Shown here in pieces: positions 50,592 to 59,272 of a stretch of 60,119 nucleotides of DNA (positions are counted from its first letter, which is position 1; the number at the start of each line of letters is the position of its first letter). Location of the stretch: positions 1 to 60,119 of the forward strand of contig CAKTDF010000014.1 of NCBI GenBank assembly GCA_934541115.1. The letters run 5' to 3'. The notes below the pieces were generated by a model. It searched no databases and was not told where the DNA came from. It saw only the letters and a list, made by a program, of their open reading frames with translations. The stretch comes from an uncultured Eubacteriales bacterium. GTDB taxonomy: Bacteria > Bacillota > Clostridia > Oscillospirales > Acutalibacteraceae. The translations under genes were made by a program, and so were the position numbers.

Positions 50592-52878
50592 TAACAACGA
50601 TATCAATATGCCCGAGGGCATTGACTCGATAAATGAACTGCTTGAATCGGTCGGTCTCGCTCCAATTTCCGAAGACGCGGGAAAAAAGGGTGAGGAAGTC
50701 AGGAAATTTTCAAAATCGGTTTCTGACAAAACAAAGGTTATCCCCTCCGTTGACGGAAAGACAAAGCACTTCAGTCTCGGAAAAAACGGTTTGGAAGATA
50801 CGGTATCGGATAATGAAAAAGAAGACGAAGACGGCGGTCAGCTGTTTCTTGACGGCTACGATGACGAGACAAAGCCGAATGTGGTGTCACAGGCTGCGGT
50901 TGAACGGCAGCTTAAAAAGACAAGAAAAAATTTGATTGAAAATTTTCGTGTACTTTCAAAGGAAACCTCGGATAAAGCTATTCTTGAAAAGGAGCCGACG
51001 GGAAAGGGCGGAAAAAGCGTTGCCGATTCGCTTGAAATCCAAAAGGGAGAAACTCTTTTTGACGCCGTTGACCGTGCAGACAAAAAAAAGAAGACTTCCG
51101 GACTTTTTGAAAAAGGTATGCGCTTTGTTCAGCAGAAAACGCGGACGGAACGCCGCCGCGAGGAACTGAGCGGTGCAAAAATTCAGCGCCGTTCGCTCAA
51201 GGAGCAGATGGAGCACCGAAAAAAACAGCTCGGCTCTGTCGGAATTTTGTTTGTGATTTCATTGGTACTGTTCTTTTTGCTTTGCGCCTATGCAGAAACG
51301 GGTGTGCTCAGCGCATTTTTTTCTGCGGGAGGAGCGGTGTTCCTCCTTTTGAACGCCGTGCTTGTCGTTTTGGGCGCCGTTTTCGGCAGAGACATGATAA
51401 AGGACGGATTTTCATCTTTGAAGGCTTTCAGACCCGAACCGGCGTTTTTTGTTTTGCTTTGCGGTGCGGTCACGCTCCTGCAATGTCTGTCTCTGTTTGT
51501 ATTCAAGGTTGAGCAGCCTGCCGACATGACCGTGTACACGCCGTTCTTTCTTTTTTCGCTGCTCTCTCTCTGTGCAGCAGATTATCTGAAGCTTGAGGGA
51601 ATGCGCAGGGACATTTCGGTCATGATGCGCTGCAAGCAGCTGCGCTCGCTGAGGACGGTTGAAAACAAAAATGATGCCGCTGCTCTCGGCTATGGAATCA
51701 GCGGAAAAGACGATCCTGTAATAATCTACTCGGCACCGTGCACAATTCCGAAAAATCTTGAACGTTTCTCTTTTTCGCGTACCTCGCAGGAAAAGTTGTT
51801 TTTTGTTCTCGGAATCGTTGTGCTTTGCGCCGCCGGCGTTTTTGCCGTTCTCGGCGCGGTACTTTCAAAAAGCACGGCGGCGTTCTTTGCCGCTCTTGCA
51901 AGTGCGTTCTGTCTTTGTATGCCGGCACTCTCGGATCCCGTTTCGGTACTCATTAAGTCAAAAAACGATTCTTCTCTTGCGGAGGGCTCTGCGGTTGTTG
52001 CCTCTGAAGACAGCGCCGCATGCGTTGCAAAAGCCAATGCGGTTGCCCTTGACGCAGATGAAATTTTTGAGGGCAGAATTTCAAAGTTCAGAACGGTACC
52101 GGGCGAAAGAATGGCTGTTTCTGACGCCGTTGTTTATGCCGCGGCAACGCTCAAAAACACACGCAGCGTTCTCAAAAATCAGTTTGACTCTTTTCTTGAA
52201 GAGGAGGGCATACGGCTGCCGGAGGCCGAGGACCTTCAGTATGAAGAACAGCTCGGATATTCCTGCTGGATTGCCGGAAGGCGGGTTCTCGTCGGCAATC
52301 GCATGATGCTTGTTTCTCACAGCATTGAGCCGCCCGACGAAGAGGACGAAAATAAGTATGCCAAAGGCAAAAATGTGATGTATGTTGTTATTGAGGGCGT
52401 AATTGCCGCGCTGTTTGTTGCCGATTACAGAGTCAGGAGCGACGTCAAAAAGAGTGTGCGTGCGTTCAACAAAACCGGTCTTGTTCTGATGCTCAACTGC
52501 GGCGACCCGTGTTTGACGCAGGAGCTTGCCGCCAAAAAGCTGATGGCTGACGTTGCGGCAATCCGTATATCTTCAACAAAGAACAGCCGTCTCATTGATT
52601 CATACAAAACGGGCGCTGACCTGCAAAACGGCAGCGGCCTTTTCTGCGCAGAACAGGACAGGAATATTCTTTTCCTCGTCAACGGTGCTCACGATCTTTA
52701 TGAAGCAGGAAGACTTTCAAAGGCGATTATGGTTGGCGGACTCGGCTTTTGTTTTGTGCTCTGTGTTGTTTCGGCAGTGCTCGGCGTTTCTGCGGCACCC
52801 GGACCTGTTACGCTTTGCCTCATACATCTTTGTTGGGGCGCAATTTCATATTTCATCGGAAAAACAAGAATAAAGTAA
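50578..52878 (+). CDS. Degenerate P-type-ATPase-like membrane protein
   Basis: The ATG at 50578 follows AAGGGTGG inside the end of rlmB; 766 residues. The first ~200 residues are a charged, probably disordered cytoplasmic region. Pairs of transmembrane helices follow near 218-275, 290-340 and 400-450, with a last pair near 720-766. The layout copies P1B ATPases: after helices, CLCMPALSDPVSVLIK replaces CPCALGLATP; NAVALDADEIFEGR at ~488-501 stands where DKTGTLTEG should be (the Asp equivalent, D492, is kept but KTG is lost); GVIAALFVADYRVRSDVKK (from ~607) matches the hinge; NCGDPCLT (~641-647) replaces TGDN; GDGxNDxP is absent. It is probably catalytically inactive. Its role is unknown, perhaps sensing or scaffolding for the ABC genes downstream. 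Confidence 0.7.
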   Translation: MADLNNNDINMPEGIDSINELLESVGLAPISEDAGKKGEEVRKFSKSVSDKTKVIPSVDGKTKHFSLGKNGLEDTVSDNEKEDEDGGQLFLDGYDDETKPNVVSQAAVERQLKKTRKNLIENFRVLSKETSDKAILEKEPTGKGGKSVADSLEIQKGETLFDAVDRADKKKKTSGLFEKGMRFVQQKTRTERRREELSGAKIQRRSLKEQMEHRKKQLGSVGILFVISLVLFFLLCAYAETGVLSAFFSAGGAVFLLLNAVLVVLGAVFGRDMIKDGFSSLKAFRPEPAFFVLLCGAVTLLQCLSLFVFKVEQPADMTVYTPFFLFSLLSLCAADYLKLEGMRRDISVMMRCKQLRSLRTVENKNDAAALGYGISGKDDPVIIYSAPCTIPKNLERFSFSRTSQEKLFFVLGIVVLCAAGVFAVLGAVLSKSTAAFFAALASAFCLCMPALSDPVSVLIKSKNDSSLAEGSAVVASEDSAACVAKANAVALDADEIFEGRISKFRTVPGERMAVSDAVVYAAATLKNTRSVLKNQFDSFLEEEGIRLPEAEDLQYEEQLGYSCWIAGRRVLVGNRMMLVSHSIEPPDEEDENKYAKGKNVMYVVIEGVIAALFVADYRVRSDVKKSVRAFNKTGLVLMLNCGDPCLTQELAAKKLMADVAAIRISSTKNSRLIDSYKTGADLQNGSGLFCAEQDRNILFLVNGAHDLYEAGRLSKAIMVGGLGFCFVLCVVSAVLGVSAAPGPVTLCLIHLCWGAISYFIGKTRIK

Positions 52879-52919
52879 AGGCGAATATAACTCCATTAAA
52901 TAAACGAAAGGCGAATGAT

Positions 52920-53627
52920 ATGAGCAGCAACAAAATTATCAATGTATCGGATCTAAAAAAATCCTATGGGCGCAAGGAGGTACTCAAAGGTGTAACGTTC
53001 AGCGCGCAGAGCGGTCAGATCATCGGTCTCCTCGGACCTAACGGCTGCGGAAAAACGACGCTCATCAAAATTCTCACCGGACTCATCAAGGATTATGACG
53101 GAGTGGTGAGAGTTGATAACGAAGAACCCGGCGCGTACACAAAGAGCATTATTGCCTATCTGCCGGAAAAATCCTATCTTCCGGATTGGATGCGTCCGAT
53201 TGACGCGCTTGAATATTTTTCTGATTTTTATAAGGACTTTGACCGCAGCAAGGCGGAAAAAATGCTTTTGCGTTTTGGCCTTGATTTGAAGCAAAAGCTC
53301 AAAACCATGTCAAAGGGTCAGCAGGAAAAGCTCCGTTTGGCATTGGTACTCTGCCGCAAGGCAAAGCTGTATATTCTTGATGAACCGCTCGGCGGAGTTG
53401 ACCCGGCGGCAAGGAGCCACATTCTTGACCTCATTATGGAAAACCATGAAAAGGATTCAACGATTCTCATTTCAACTCACCTTATCAGCGACGTTGAATA
53501 TATCTTTGACCGCGTTTTGATGATAAGCAACGGCACTGCGGTTATCGACTCCCATGTTGACGAACTGCGCGAAAAAGGCAAGACCGTTGAAGAGGTATTC
53601 AAGGAGGTATTCAGCTATGCTTGGTAA
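52920..53627 (+). CDS. ABC transporter ATP-binding protein
   Basis: The ATG at 52920 follows GAAAGGCG; 235 residues. Walker A GPNGCGKTT, a variant signature MSKGQQEKLRLA instead of LSGGQ, Walker B LYILDEPLGGVDP and H-loop ILISTHLI are all present, so it should be active. The MSKGQQ signature and small size are typical of YtrB/EcsA-like exporters of Bacillota that move lipids, peptides or cell-envelope signals. Its end overlaps the permease gene by 11 bases. Confidence 0.92.
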   Translation: MSSNKIINVSDLKKSYGRKEVLKGVTFSAQSGQIIGLLGPNGCGKTTLIKILTGLIKDYDGVVRVDNEEPGAYTKSIIAYLPEKSYLPDWMRPIDALEYFSDFYKDFDRSKAEKMLLRFGLDLKQKLKTMSKGQQEKLRLALVLCRKAKLYILDEPLGGVDPAARSHILDLIMENHEKDSTILISTHLISDVEYIFDRVLMISNGTAVIDSHVDELREKGKTVEEVFKEVFSYAW

Positions 53628-54438
53628 GCTTTTAAAACATGAATTCAAACAGACTGCGCGCTATGTCTCACTCATATACATCTGCGCGGCGGTAACAACG
53701 CTGGTTATGTTCATTGCAATGCTCACAAAGGCAACGGCAATCAGTGCTATCGGTTCATCGGTGCTCGTTTTTGTAGGTTTTCTTTCAATAGCTTTCACCG
53801 TTGCGCTTGTTATCGGCAATTTTTATAATACGCTTTATACCAACCGCGGCTACCTGAGCTTTACCCTGCCGGTGAAGTGCAGCTCGCTGCTCATCTCAAA
53901 GGTACTCGTTTCGTTGGTTTGGTTCGTTGTTTCGTTTGTTGTTTGCGGACTTATATATCTTGTCATTTTCCTCAATGCAAGAGCGCAGCTTGACGGCGAA
54001 CAGGTTGGCGGAATCGTTGACACGATCAAAGAAAGCGGGCTGCTTGAAATGCTGCCGAGCGGAAAGATGATTGCAAAAGCGGTTGTTGTCTTGATTTTCT
54101 ATCTGTTCATTTCAATTCTGACCTTTGTCAGCTTTGTGTATTTTTCGCTGACGCTTTCAAACACAAGACCGCTCCAGCAGCACCCGTGGCTGTTTGGCTT
54201 TCTGATCTTCTGCGGAACATACATTGTTGCCAATACGGTCAGTGCGTGGCTCAATGAGCATTTTCCGCTTTGCATTGAGCTGACCGAAGACAATCTGAAG
54301 TTTGCGCTTACATCGGTCAGCAATTCGGAGTCATTTTATTCAATCGGTCTGGGCGGAATGATATTCATGGCTATCGCCGCTGTCGGAATGCTTTTTGCAA
54401 CCGGTTGGATAATGGAGCACAAGGTAAATGTCAAGTAA
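53617..54438 (+). CDS. ABC transporter permease
   Basis: The ATG at 53617 follows AAGGAGGT within the ATPase gene; 273 residues with six transmembrane helices and a large external loop between the last two (EHFPLCIELTEDNLKFALTS). It starts LGKLLKHEFKQTARYVSLIY, the typical opening of ABC-2-like exporter permeases that pair with MSKGQQ-type ATPases. Two copies would form the channel. The substrate is unknown; the upstream pseudo-P-type protein may be a partner. Confidence 0.85.
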   Translation: MLGKLLKHEFKQTARYVSLIYICAAVTTLVMFIAMLTKATAISAIGSSVLVFVGFLSIAFTVALVIGNFYNTLYTNRGYLSFTLPVKCSSLLISKVLVSLVWFVVSFVVCGLIYLVIFLNARAQLDGEQVGGIVDTIKESGLLEMLPSGKMIAKAVVVLIFYLFISILTFVSFVYFSLTLSNTRPLQQHPWLFGFLIFCGTYIVANTVSAWLNEHFPLCIELTEDNLKFALTSVSNSESFYSIGLGGMIFMAIAAVGMLFATGWIMEHKVNVK

Positions 54439-54469
54439 TCAATCTTTTTGAGAGTAGGAGAAACAGAAA

Positions 54470-54586
54470 ATGAAAAAGAGTCAGAGCAACCCGGTTGCCG
54501 CCGTTTGCGCGGTGGTTACGCTTGTCGTTCTTGAAATGGCAGTCAGACACTGCATGAAAAAATACGGCAGAAAGGCCGGAAAATGA
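54470..54586 (+). CDS. 38-residue single-pass membrane protein
   Basis: GTAGGAG lies just before the ATG at 54470. The product MKKSQSNPVAAVCAVVTLVV continues into LEMAVRHCMKKYGRKAGK: one transmembrane helix with basic ends. Its stop overlaps the rlmD start by four bases (ATGA), which argues that it is really translated and couples rlmD to the ABC genes. I do not recognise a family. Confidence 0.6.
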   Translation: MKKSQSNPVAAVCAVVTLVVLEMAVRHCMKKYGRKAGK

Positions 54587-55758
54587 ACAAAAAGCAAGCA
54601 GTCAAAAGAGAGGGCAGAGGAAACGGCTGCCCTCTCTATAAAAAATGCGGAGGCTGTCAGCTTCAGAATATGAACTATGAGGAGCAGCTCTCGTTCAAAC
54701 AAGTCAAGTGCATTAAAGAGCTTGGCTTTTTTTGTCATGTTGAGGAGATAATCGGAATGAAAAATCCCGTGCATTACCGAAACAAGGTGCAGGCAGCTTT
54801 TCGCAATGTCGGGGGAAAGGTTATCTCCGGCGTATATCAGTCTGCGAGTCACAGGGTGGTGCCGGTCAACAAATGTCTGCTTGAAGATGAGCAGGCAGAT
54901 GAAATAATTGTATATATCCGTTCCCTTTTGCCGCAGTTCAAGCTTGGTGCATACAACGAAGACACCGGACGCGGCTTTTTGCGCCATGTGCTCGTTCGCC
55001 GCGGATTTTCAAGCGGACAGATCATGGTTGTGCTCGTCACAGGCAGCGAGCTGTTCCCGAAGAAAAAGGATTTTTTGAAAAAGCTGCTTGAAGCATTTCC
55101 AAAGATTACAACCGTTGTTCAGTCTGTAAACGGCGCAAAAACGAGCCTTGTTCTCGGCAAAAAGGAGATCGTACTTTTCGGTAACGGTTACATTGAGGAT
55201 ACGCTTTGTTCCTGCTGCTTCAGAATTTCGCCGAGCTCATTTTATCAGATCAATCCGGTTCAGACAGAGGTTCTTTATAAGACTGCCATTGACTTTGCCG
55301 CACTCAAAAAGGGTGATTCGGTGCTTGACGCTTACTGCGGAACGGGTACGATTGGCATTGCGGTAGCGAAAGCAAAGAGCATTCGTCTGACGGGAGTTGA
55401 GCTCAACCCAAGCGCAGTCAAAGACGCGGTTTTCAACGCGCGGCTCAACAGTATAGAAAACGCTGAGTTTTTTTGTGCCGACGCGGGAAAGTTTATGCTT
55501 GAACTTGCCGCGCAGAATGCACAACCGGACGTTGTCTTTATGGATCCTCCGCGCGCAGGCAGCGACATGAATTTTCTCAAGAGTCTTGTGAAGACCGCGC
55601 CTAAAAGAGTCGTTTATGTTTCCTGCAATGTTGAAACCCTGGCACGCGATCTGCGTTTTCTTTGCAAAAACGGATACCGTGTGAAGAAGATTCAGCCGGT
55701 GGACATGTTTCCGCATACGAGCCATGTTGAGTGCGTGGTTCTGTTGTCAAGGAGATAG
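54583..55758 (+). CDS. rlmD: 23S rRNA (uracil-5-)-methyltransferase, RlmD/TrmA family
   Basis: A 391-residue protein. The iron-sulfur cluster cysteines are C16-x5-C22-x2-C25 (CPLYKKCGGC) plus a later Cys in PVNKCLLED. SAM-binding motifs: SFYQINPVQTEVLY, LDAYCGTGTIGIAVA, and MDPPRAG; the catalytic C348 lies in YVSCNVETLARDL. The TRAM domain is absent, as in many clostridial members. It makes 5-methyluridine in 23S rRNA. Naming it rlmD and not rlmCD or trmFO-like is by family only; site specificity is not visible. Confidence 0.88.
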   Translation: MNKKQAVKREGRGNGCPLYKKCGGCQLQNMNYEEQLSFKQVKCIKELGFFCHVEEIIGMKNPVHYRNKVQAAFRNVGGKVISGVYQSASHRVVPVNKCLLEDEQADEIIVYIRSLLPQFKLGAYNEDTGRGFLRHVLVRRGFSSGQIMVVLVTGSELFPKKKDFLKKLLEAFPKITTVVQSVNGAKTSLVLGKKEIVLFGNGYIEDTLCSCCFRISPSSFYQINPVQTEVLYKTAIDFAALKKGDSVLDAYCGTGTIGIAVAKAKSIRLTGVELNPSAVKDAVFNARLNSIENAEFFCADAGKFMLELAAQNAQPDVVFMDPPRAGSDMNFLKSLVKTAPKRVVYVSCNVETLARDLRFLCKNGYRVKKIQPVDMFPHTSHVECVVLLSRR

Positions 55759-55891
55759 AAAGAAATCGCCGCCTAAACACTTGAGCGCTATCGGTTTTGC
55801 TTTTGTGACCGTTGGCGGAATATGCTTGGATATTTTCAACTGAGAATTTTGTATTGAACTTCGAAAGAAAAGTTAGTTAAAGGTGATGAAT

Positions 55892-56743
55892 ATGGAGCTG
55901 CTGCTGAACGATGTGCTGCATTTGACGCAGGAAGAAGTAAAAAACAGCAAAATAGAGTTTAATATGAAAGCCGGCAGCGGCGGTCAGCCATTCATTGACA
56001 GATGGCTGAAGCATACCGAAGCAGAGAAAACCACAGGCACATGTAAAGACTGCTCATACTGGGGCTGGTACGGAAATCAGCGGAATTTCTATCCGGGTCA
56101 GTTGGCATTCAGTTTTGCAAGAATGACGGAAGATGAATGGCTACTTATTTCTGCGGCGCAGATCATCGATACTCCCGCCGAGGATTGGGCAACAGTTCGG
56201 GTGTTGAAAAAATATGCTCCTTTGTTTGGCAGGCTTATCATCAGATGCAAGAAAGGTAATACGTTCTCACGGTACGTATTTAATCTGAGCAAATATCTTG
56301 AACGGGCTGTGGTGAAAGAAATATTGCCCTGTGTTTACAGCGGTGAAAAATTTGAGGGATATGACCGTGTACATCTGCCTTTTCATAGATTGGCGGATAT
56401 ATTTGCGGGCAGAATTCTCCCAACATACCATGAGGCTTTGAAAAAGATTACGGGAGTGTATTGTTTGACGGATACGCATACCGGAAAGCTTTATATCGGC
56501 TCTGCAACAGGGGAGGAGGGCGTTGCTCAAAGGTGGGGCAATTACCTTGATTCAAAGCATGGCGGCAACAAAAAGCTCGTTGCCCTTTATGAGCAAAAGG
56601 GAGCGGAATATTTTGAAAAGTATTTTACATACACCTTGCTTGAATACTTTGGTCTTTCGTATGATCCGATAAAAATTCTTGAAAGAGAACAATATTGGAA
56701 AGGCTGTTTTGACACCGTTAAGAATGGTTATAATGACAATTGA
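55892..56743 (+). CDS. GIY-YIG nuclease-domain protein
   Basis: The ATG at 55892 is eight bases after AAAGG; ATG and GTG codons slightly upstream are too close to it. In the 283-residue product the N-terminal ~180 residues are of unknown fold, with a CKDCSYWGWYG motif at 51-61. The C-terminal GIY-YIG domain shows GVY at 188-190, LYIGSA from 200, the catalytic R214 in VAQRW and the metal-binding Glu in KILEREQYWKG. Such stand-alone proteins are scattered among Bacillota with unknown roles in DNA repair or defence. No mobile-intron context is visible. Confidence 0.85.
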   Translation: MELLLNDVLHLTQEEVKNSKIEFNMKAGSGGQPFIDRWLKHTEAEKTTGTCKDCSYWGWYGNQRNFYPGQLAFSFARMTEDEWLLISAAQIIDTPAEDWATVRVLKKYAPLFGRLIIRCKKGNTFSRYVFNLSKYLERAVVKEILPCVYSGEKFEGYDRVHLPFHRLADIFAGRILPTYHEALKKITGVYCLTDTHTGKLYIGSATGEEGVAQRWGNYLDSKHGGNKKLVALYEQKGAEYFEKYFTYTLLEYFGLSYDPIKILEREQYWKGCFDTVKNGYNDN

Positions 56744-56906
56744 TATATCTTTGTAACCGAATTGCAGTCTGCCTGACGTGCGGCTATCGGGCAGAGTACA
56801 TCAAAAATACAACAAAGCATTTGTCTGATATTATTAAGCCGGTATACTTTCTTTTGAAATGAAAGGGAAAAGAAATCGGATATTATCGAGAACAAACAAC
56901 AATGTA

Positions 56907-56950
56907 AAATATACCTCCCTGCATGGAAAGTATTGCAGGGAGGTATATTT
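56907..56950. terminator. Bidirectional terminator
   Basis: A 17-bp perfect stem around ATACCTCCCTGCA (left arm to 56923, right arm 56933-56949), with A/T tails both ways. It ends the LysR gene and the GIY-YIG transcript. Confidence 0.88.
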
Positions 56951-57837
56951 TATTTCACCGTATGTTCCAAAATCATACGTTCAAGTTCTTTTGCAGCCAT
57001 GCTAAGCGGCTGCTCTTTTCTTTTTATCAAAACAATGTTTCGTTCGGGGATAGTTTCTGTCAGATCGATTTTAAAAACTCCGTTTTCACCGCGCAAAAAT
57101 TCTTCCGGAACAAATCCGATTCCAAGGTCCGCTTCAACCATCGGCAGAATTTGGTCGGCTGTGAACGCTTCAATGTCCGGCTTGTATGTCACCCCGTGCG
57201 TTGTGAAAAAGGCAGAGTAAAACTCAAATGACTTTGTGTCTTTTCCGAGCGATATGAGCGGAAAATCTGTCAGGTTGGAAAGAGAGATACGTTTTCCGAA
57301 AAGCTGTGAAAAATAGGAGGAACAAACTGCAACTTCTTTTATCGGTTTTACCGGGGTTTCAATGAGGGAGGCTGTGTGCACGGTTGGGGTGGTGACAACG
57401 GCAATGTCGGCTGTACCGTTCCTTAAAGCTTCAATAGCCTGCGGTGTTGAGTGGTTACTTATACGAACGTGGATACCGGGATAGAACAGTCGGTATTTTT
57501 TTAATACGGGTAAAAGCAGACAGCGCAGAGCAACCTCACTTGCCGCAATATATACTGTTCCGTTTTGAAGATTTCTGCTTTCTGTGATTTCCGATTCGCC
57601 GGCATCAATGTGTTCAATTGCAATGCGTATGTGTTCATAAAGCCGTTCACCCTCCGGAGTCAGCTTCATACCTTTTCTTGAACGCAAAAACAGCGGGCAG
57701 CCAAGCTCTGATTCAAGCTTTTTTATTGTCCGTGTCAGGTTGGGCTGATTGTTTAAAAGGAGTTTTGCGGCTTGCGAAACATTTCTGTACTTTGCAACAT
57801 AGTAAAATACACGGTAGTAGTCGTAATTGATGTACAT
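56950..57837 (-). CDS. LysR-family transcriptional regulator
   Basis: The start is the ATG at 57837 with GGGAG upstream; the longer ORF would include the divergent promoter. The 295-residue product has a winged helix at 1-60 (YRVFYYVAKYRNVSQAAKLLLNNQPNLTRTIKKLESELG) and a periplasmic-binding-like effector domain (~90-295; NGTVYIAASEVALRCLLLPVLKKY, GTADIAVVTTP, VEADLGIGFVPEEFL). It is divergent from the 91-residue membrane protein and YoaK genes, and most LysR proteins control the divergent gene, so these are its probable targets. The effector is unknown. Confidence 0.93.
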   Translation of the reverse strand: MYINYDYYRVFYYVAKYRNVSQAAKLLLNNQPNLTRTIKKLESELGCPLFLRSRKGMKLTPEGERLYEHIRIAIEHIDAGESEITESRNLQNGTVYIAASEVALRCLLLPVLKKYRLFYPGIHVRISNHSTPQAIEALRNGTADIAVVTTPTVHTASLIETPVKPIKEVAVCSSYFSQLFGKRISLSNLTDFPLISLGKDTKSFEFYSAFFTTHGVTYKPDIEAFTADQILPMVEADLGIGFVPEEFLRGENGVFKIDLTETIPERNIVLIKRKEQPLSMAAKELERMILEHTVK

Positions 57838-57888
57838 TTCATTCTCCCAACATATCGAATTGATATGTAAAACATATATAACATACAT

Positions 57889-57917
57889 TTTACACATATA
57901 TTGCTTTGTATTATAAT
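57889..57917 (+). promoter_or_regulatory. Promoter of the YoaK operon
   Basis: TTTACA (57889-57894), 17-base spacer, TATAAT (57912-57917). The flanking ATATGTAAAACATAT-type dyads (57863-57880) are candidate LysR sites. Confidence 0.7.
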
Positions 57918-58073
57918 AGTCGGGTTCTTAAAAGTCAAGGAGTGACCGGCGGTAGTCATAGAAGAAAAAAAGCACGGAACGGCAGATTTTTTGTTCAGAA
58001 GCAAAAAACGGAGCAGTTCGTTTGCACAAAGTCTAAGGGTTATAGAAACAATTATGAAAGCAAGGTCTTGAAA

Positions 58074-58349
58074 ATGGAATCAGTATTTGAAATCGTTATG
58101 GGCATACTGTTTGACGCGGCTGTACTTTGTCTTGTTTTGCGTTTGGCAAATCATGAGGGCGAAAAAAAGAACGGACAGCTTTTTCTTTTTGGTTCTTTCG
58201 CTTTAGGTTTTTTATTCGGTATGGTTGAAAAATTTATGTTTGGCGGAAATCCGGTTGCTTTTGTGTTCTATGTTTTTGGATTCATTATTTCCGCAGATTA
58301 CTTTGCAATGATATTTTCAAAAAAGAGTGAGAAAAATGAAAGCTGTTAA
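58074..58349 (+). CDS. Small membrane protein upstream of YoaK
   Basis: A 91-residue protein with three hydrophobic helices (FEIVMGILFDAAVLCLVLRL, LFLFGSFALGFLFGMVEKFM, AFVFYVFGFIISADYFAMIF). The ATG at 58074 has AAGG about nine bases upstream; the frame is open further back to 57906, but no better start is seen. It overlaps the YoaK-family gene by 14 bases, so both are translated together. Family unknown to me. Confidence 0.6.
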   Translation: MESVFEIVMGILFDAAVLCLVLRLANHEGEKKNGQLFLFGSFALGFLFGMVEKFMFGGNPVAFVFYVFGFIISADYFAMIFSKKSEKNESC

Positions 58350-59007
58350 ACCTTTCAGAGGTCAAATGTCTGACAGTTTCAGAGCGGCTGTTTTTATAAT
58401 ACTGTCCGGCGGATTTCAAGACGCGTATACATATACCTGCCGCGGTGAGGTTTTTGCCAACGCACAAACGGGTAATATTGTACTTTTGAGTACGGCGCTG
58501 TTCCGGCACGAATGGGCAACGTTTGTCAAGTATCTGATTCCGGTTGCATCGTTTCTTTTTGGAACCGCAGTTGCTGAATGTATTCACATGAGGCTCAAAA
58601 GCTATGAGAAAATCCATTGGCGTCAGATAATTTTGCTGTGCGAAATTGTTATGCTCTTTGCCGTCGGTTTCCTGCCGGAAAGTGTTGAGCCTCTTGCAAA
58701 TGCTCTTGTTTCGTTTGTTTGCGCAATGCAGGTTCAGACTTTTCATAAAGTACGCGGTCACGCATATGCGAGCACAATGTGCATCGGCAATCTTCGTGCC
58801 GGAACTGAGGCTCTTTGCGCCTATTTCCGCGTTCGCGACAAGGAAATTCTCAAAAAATCCGTAACATATTTCGGTGTGATACTTGTTTTCGGCGTGGGTG
58901 CGGGACTCGGCAGCATTTTGACGCTTGCTTTCGGCTACAAGGCAATTTGGCTCTGTTGTATTCTGCTCTCAATAAGTTTTGGTATGATGTTTGTACCGGA
59001 AAGATAG
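58336..59007 (+). CDS. YoaK-family (DUF1275) membrane protein
   Basis: A 223-residue protein with about six transmembrane helices. The family signatures are SGGFQDAYTYTCRGEVFANAQTGNIVLLS near the start and HAYASTMCIGNLRAGTEALC in the second half. The role of DUF1275 is not settled; members are common in Bacillota and some are linked to small-molecule transport. It is second gene after a small membrane protein and divergent from a LysR regulator. Confidence 0.88.
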   Translation: MKAVKPFRGQMSDSFRAAVFIILSGGFQDAYTYTCRGEVFANAQTGNIVLLSTALFRHEWATFVKYLIPVASFLFGTAVAECIHMRLKSYEKIHWRQIILLCEIVMLFAVGFLPESVEPLANALVSFVCAMQVQTFHKVRGHAYASTMCIGNLRAGTEALCAYFRVRDKEILKKSVTYFGVILVFGVGAGLGSILTLAFGYKAIWLCCILLSISFGMMFVPER

Positions 59008-59117
59008 TTTATATATTGCAGACCAAAGGACGCAAAGCCATGTTAAGCCAAAGTCGGACGGGTGCTAAGCGGCAGAAACGGTTGAAAAAAAGAATATAAA
59101 ATAATAAGAACTGAAAT

Positions 59118-59170
59118 AAAACAGTCTCCCTGCAACGGTTGCCCGTTGTGTTGCAGGGAGACTGTTTTAA
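59118..59170. terminator. Terminator after the YoaK gene
   Basis: An 18-bp perfect stem, 59118-59135 with 59151-59168 around AGTCTCCCTGCAA, with A/T ends both ways. Confidence 0.88.
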
Positions 59171-59272
59171 TTGATGTTTGCGGTCATTTTTATCAGTAGC
59201 TTTGGAGGCGAATATGTGAGCTGTTTCTTTCAAAAAACAGCTGTAAATATTTGCGATAGACCACTTTTGAGT

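Noticed and set aside
55759..55885. Short hydrophobic frame ending IGFAFVTVGGICLDIFN before the GIY-YIG gene.
   Set aside because: No ribosome site or acceptable start; too short to judge.
59010..59095. GGACGCAAAGCC at about 59027 resembles part of the c-di-GMP-I (GEMM) riboswitch core.
   Set aside because: The partner GGGCAAACC segment, the tetraloop receptor and the closing helices are absent, and no gene follows on the plus strand.
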